The position numbers and the translations under genes are program-made. The notes beneath the pieces were generated by a model. It had not been told where the DNA came from and did no database searches. It worked only from the letters and a program-made list of their open reading frames with translations. A stretch of 55,298 bases of DNA from Paracoccaceae bacterium (GTDB lineage Bacteria; Pseudomonadota; Alphaproteobacteria; Rhizobiales; Stappiaceae), in assembly GCA_002709505.1 (NCBI GenBank), contig PARB01000027.1, positions 1 to 55,298 on the forward strand, given 5' to 3'. This document shows positions 55,195-55,298 of this stretch, piece by piece. Every line of letters starts with the position of its first letter. Position 1 is the stretch's first letter.

Positions 55195-55298
55195 TGAAGG
55201 CAGACGCTTATCCGGGCGAGCTTTCCGGTGGACAACAGCAACGGGTTGCGATTGCCCGGGCGCTGGCAATGGAGCCGAAGGTCATGCTGTTCGATGAG
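55173..55298 (+). pseudogene. 5'-truncated amino-acid ABC transporter ATPase (GlnQ/HisP type), runs off window
   Basis: From 55173 to the edge, one frame reads LEKVGL, then [20 protein letters not shown] and [10 protein letters not shown]: the helical domain, ABC signature and Walker B of polar-amino-acid importers. Walker A, the Q-loop and about 130 preceding residues are missing; the DNA upstream is the FadR-type gene in another frame. An ATG at 55194 overlaps the fadR-like TAA, so a short product is possible, but it could not bind ATP normally. A deletion/recombination joint or an assembly chimera would both explain it. Confidence 0.85.

Overview
This window is ordinary-looking chromosome from a GC-rich alphaproteobacterium, most likely Hyphomicrobiales (Rhizobiales), perhaps near Stappia/Labrenzia. 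That placement is inferred from gene content: an alpha-type hisS-hisZ-hisG block, CIRCE-groESL, paired M16 peptidases after lspA, a CheZ phosphatase, DUF2927, DUF3422 and several TRAP transporters. About 50 genes are packed on both strands. I see no tRNA, rRNA, CRISPR array, insertion sequence or prophage.

Layout. 1-6403 (+): ribF (5' cut), a translationally coupled DMT permease, lspA, a lipoprotein and a catalytic/non-catalytic pair of M16 peptidases. 6440-8229: a membrane coiled-coil EAL protein with a broken active-site loop, and a CopZ-like copper chaperone behind a CueR-type promoter. 8266-13717: a LolCDE/MacAB-like ABC exporter operon, divergent from an NtrC-family regulator with an altered GAFTGA loop, and a secreted protein. 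13745-17824: an orphan TadG-like vWA protein and groESL with CIRCE and a clear terminator. 17967-20604: slyX, an MFS transporter, a structured leader resembling the SAM-I (S-box) architecture ahead of a small unknown gene, and a YciA thioesterase. 20771-27546 (-): a chemoreceptor, a Crp/Fnr regulator, and a lipid-linked sugar module (GT2-GtrA, GT39/GT83-like, degenerate ChbG/HpnK). 27814-32949 (+): hisS, hisZ, hisG and an amidase. 33162-36981 (-): a TRAP transporter in operon with an isocitrate lyase/PEP mutase-family enzyme. 37158-41606: tag, cheZ, DUF2927, an L,D-transpeptidase and a membrane-anchored winged-helix-like protein with an 18-bp palindrome at its promoter. 41679-48864: cytochrome c', glycolate oxidase glcD-glcE and glcF separated by an opposite-strand secreted-protein gene, a LysR regulator and a class I cytochrome c. 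49013-55194: DUF3422, a second TRAP system (TakP-like) and a divergent FadR-type regulator. 55173-55298: the middle of an amino-acid ABC ATPase fused out of frame to the end of the fadR-like gene.

How it fits together. Two TRAP systems and GlcDEF point to use of organic and hydroxy acids, each beside a plausible local regulator or enzyme. The strongest candidate for something undescribed is the leader at 19627-19814. It has P1-P4 helices in S-box order, a perfect 5-bp loop/junction pseudoknot, a GCCAACC...AGGTGG core, and then a hairpin that buries the Shine-Dalgarno sequence and ends in six Ts, all in front of an unrecognised 109-residue protein. Also worth checking are the gene junction at the right edge, the non-canonical NtrC-type activator, the degenerate EAL and ChbG/HpnK proteins, and several perfect palindromes over promoters or ribosome binding sites.
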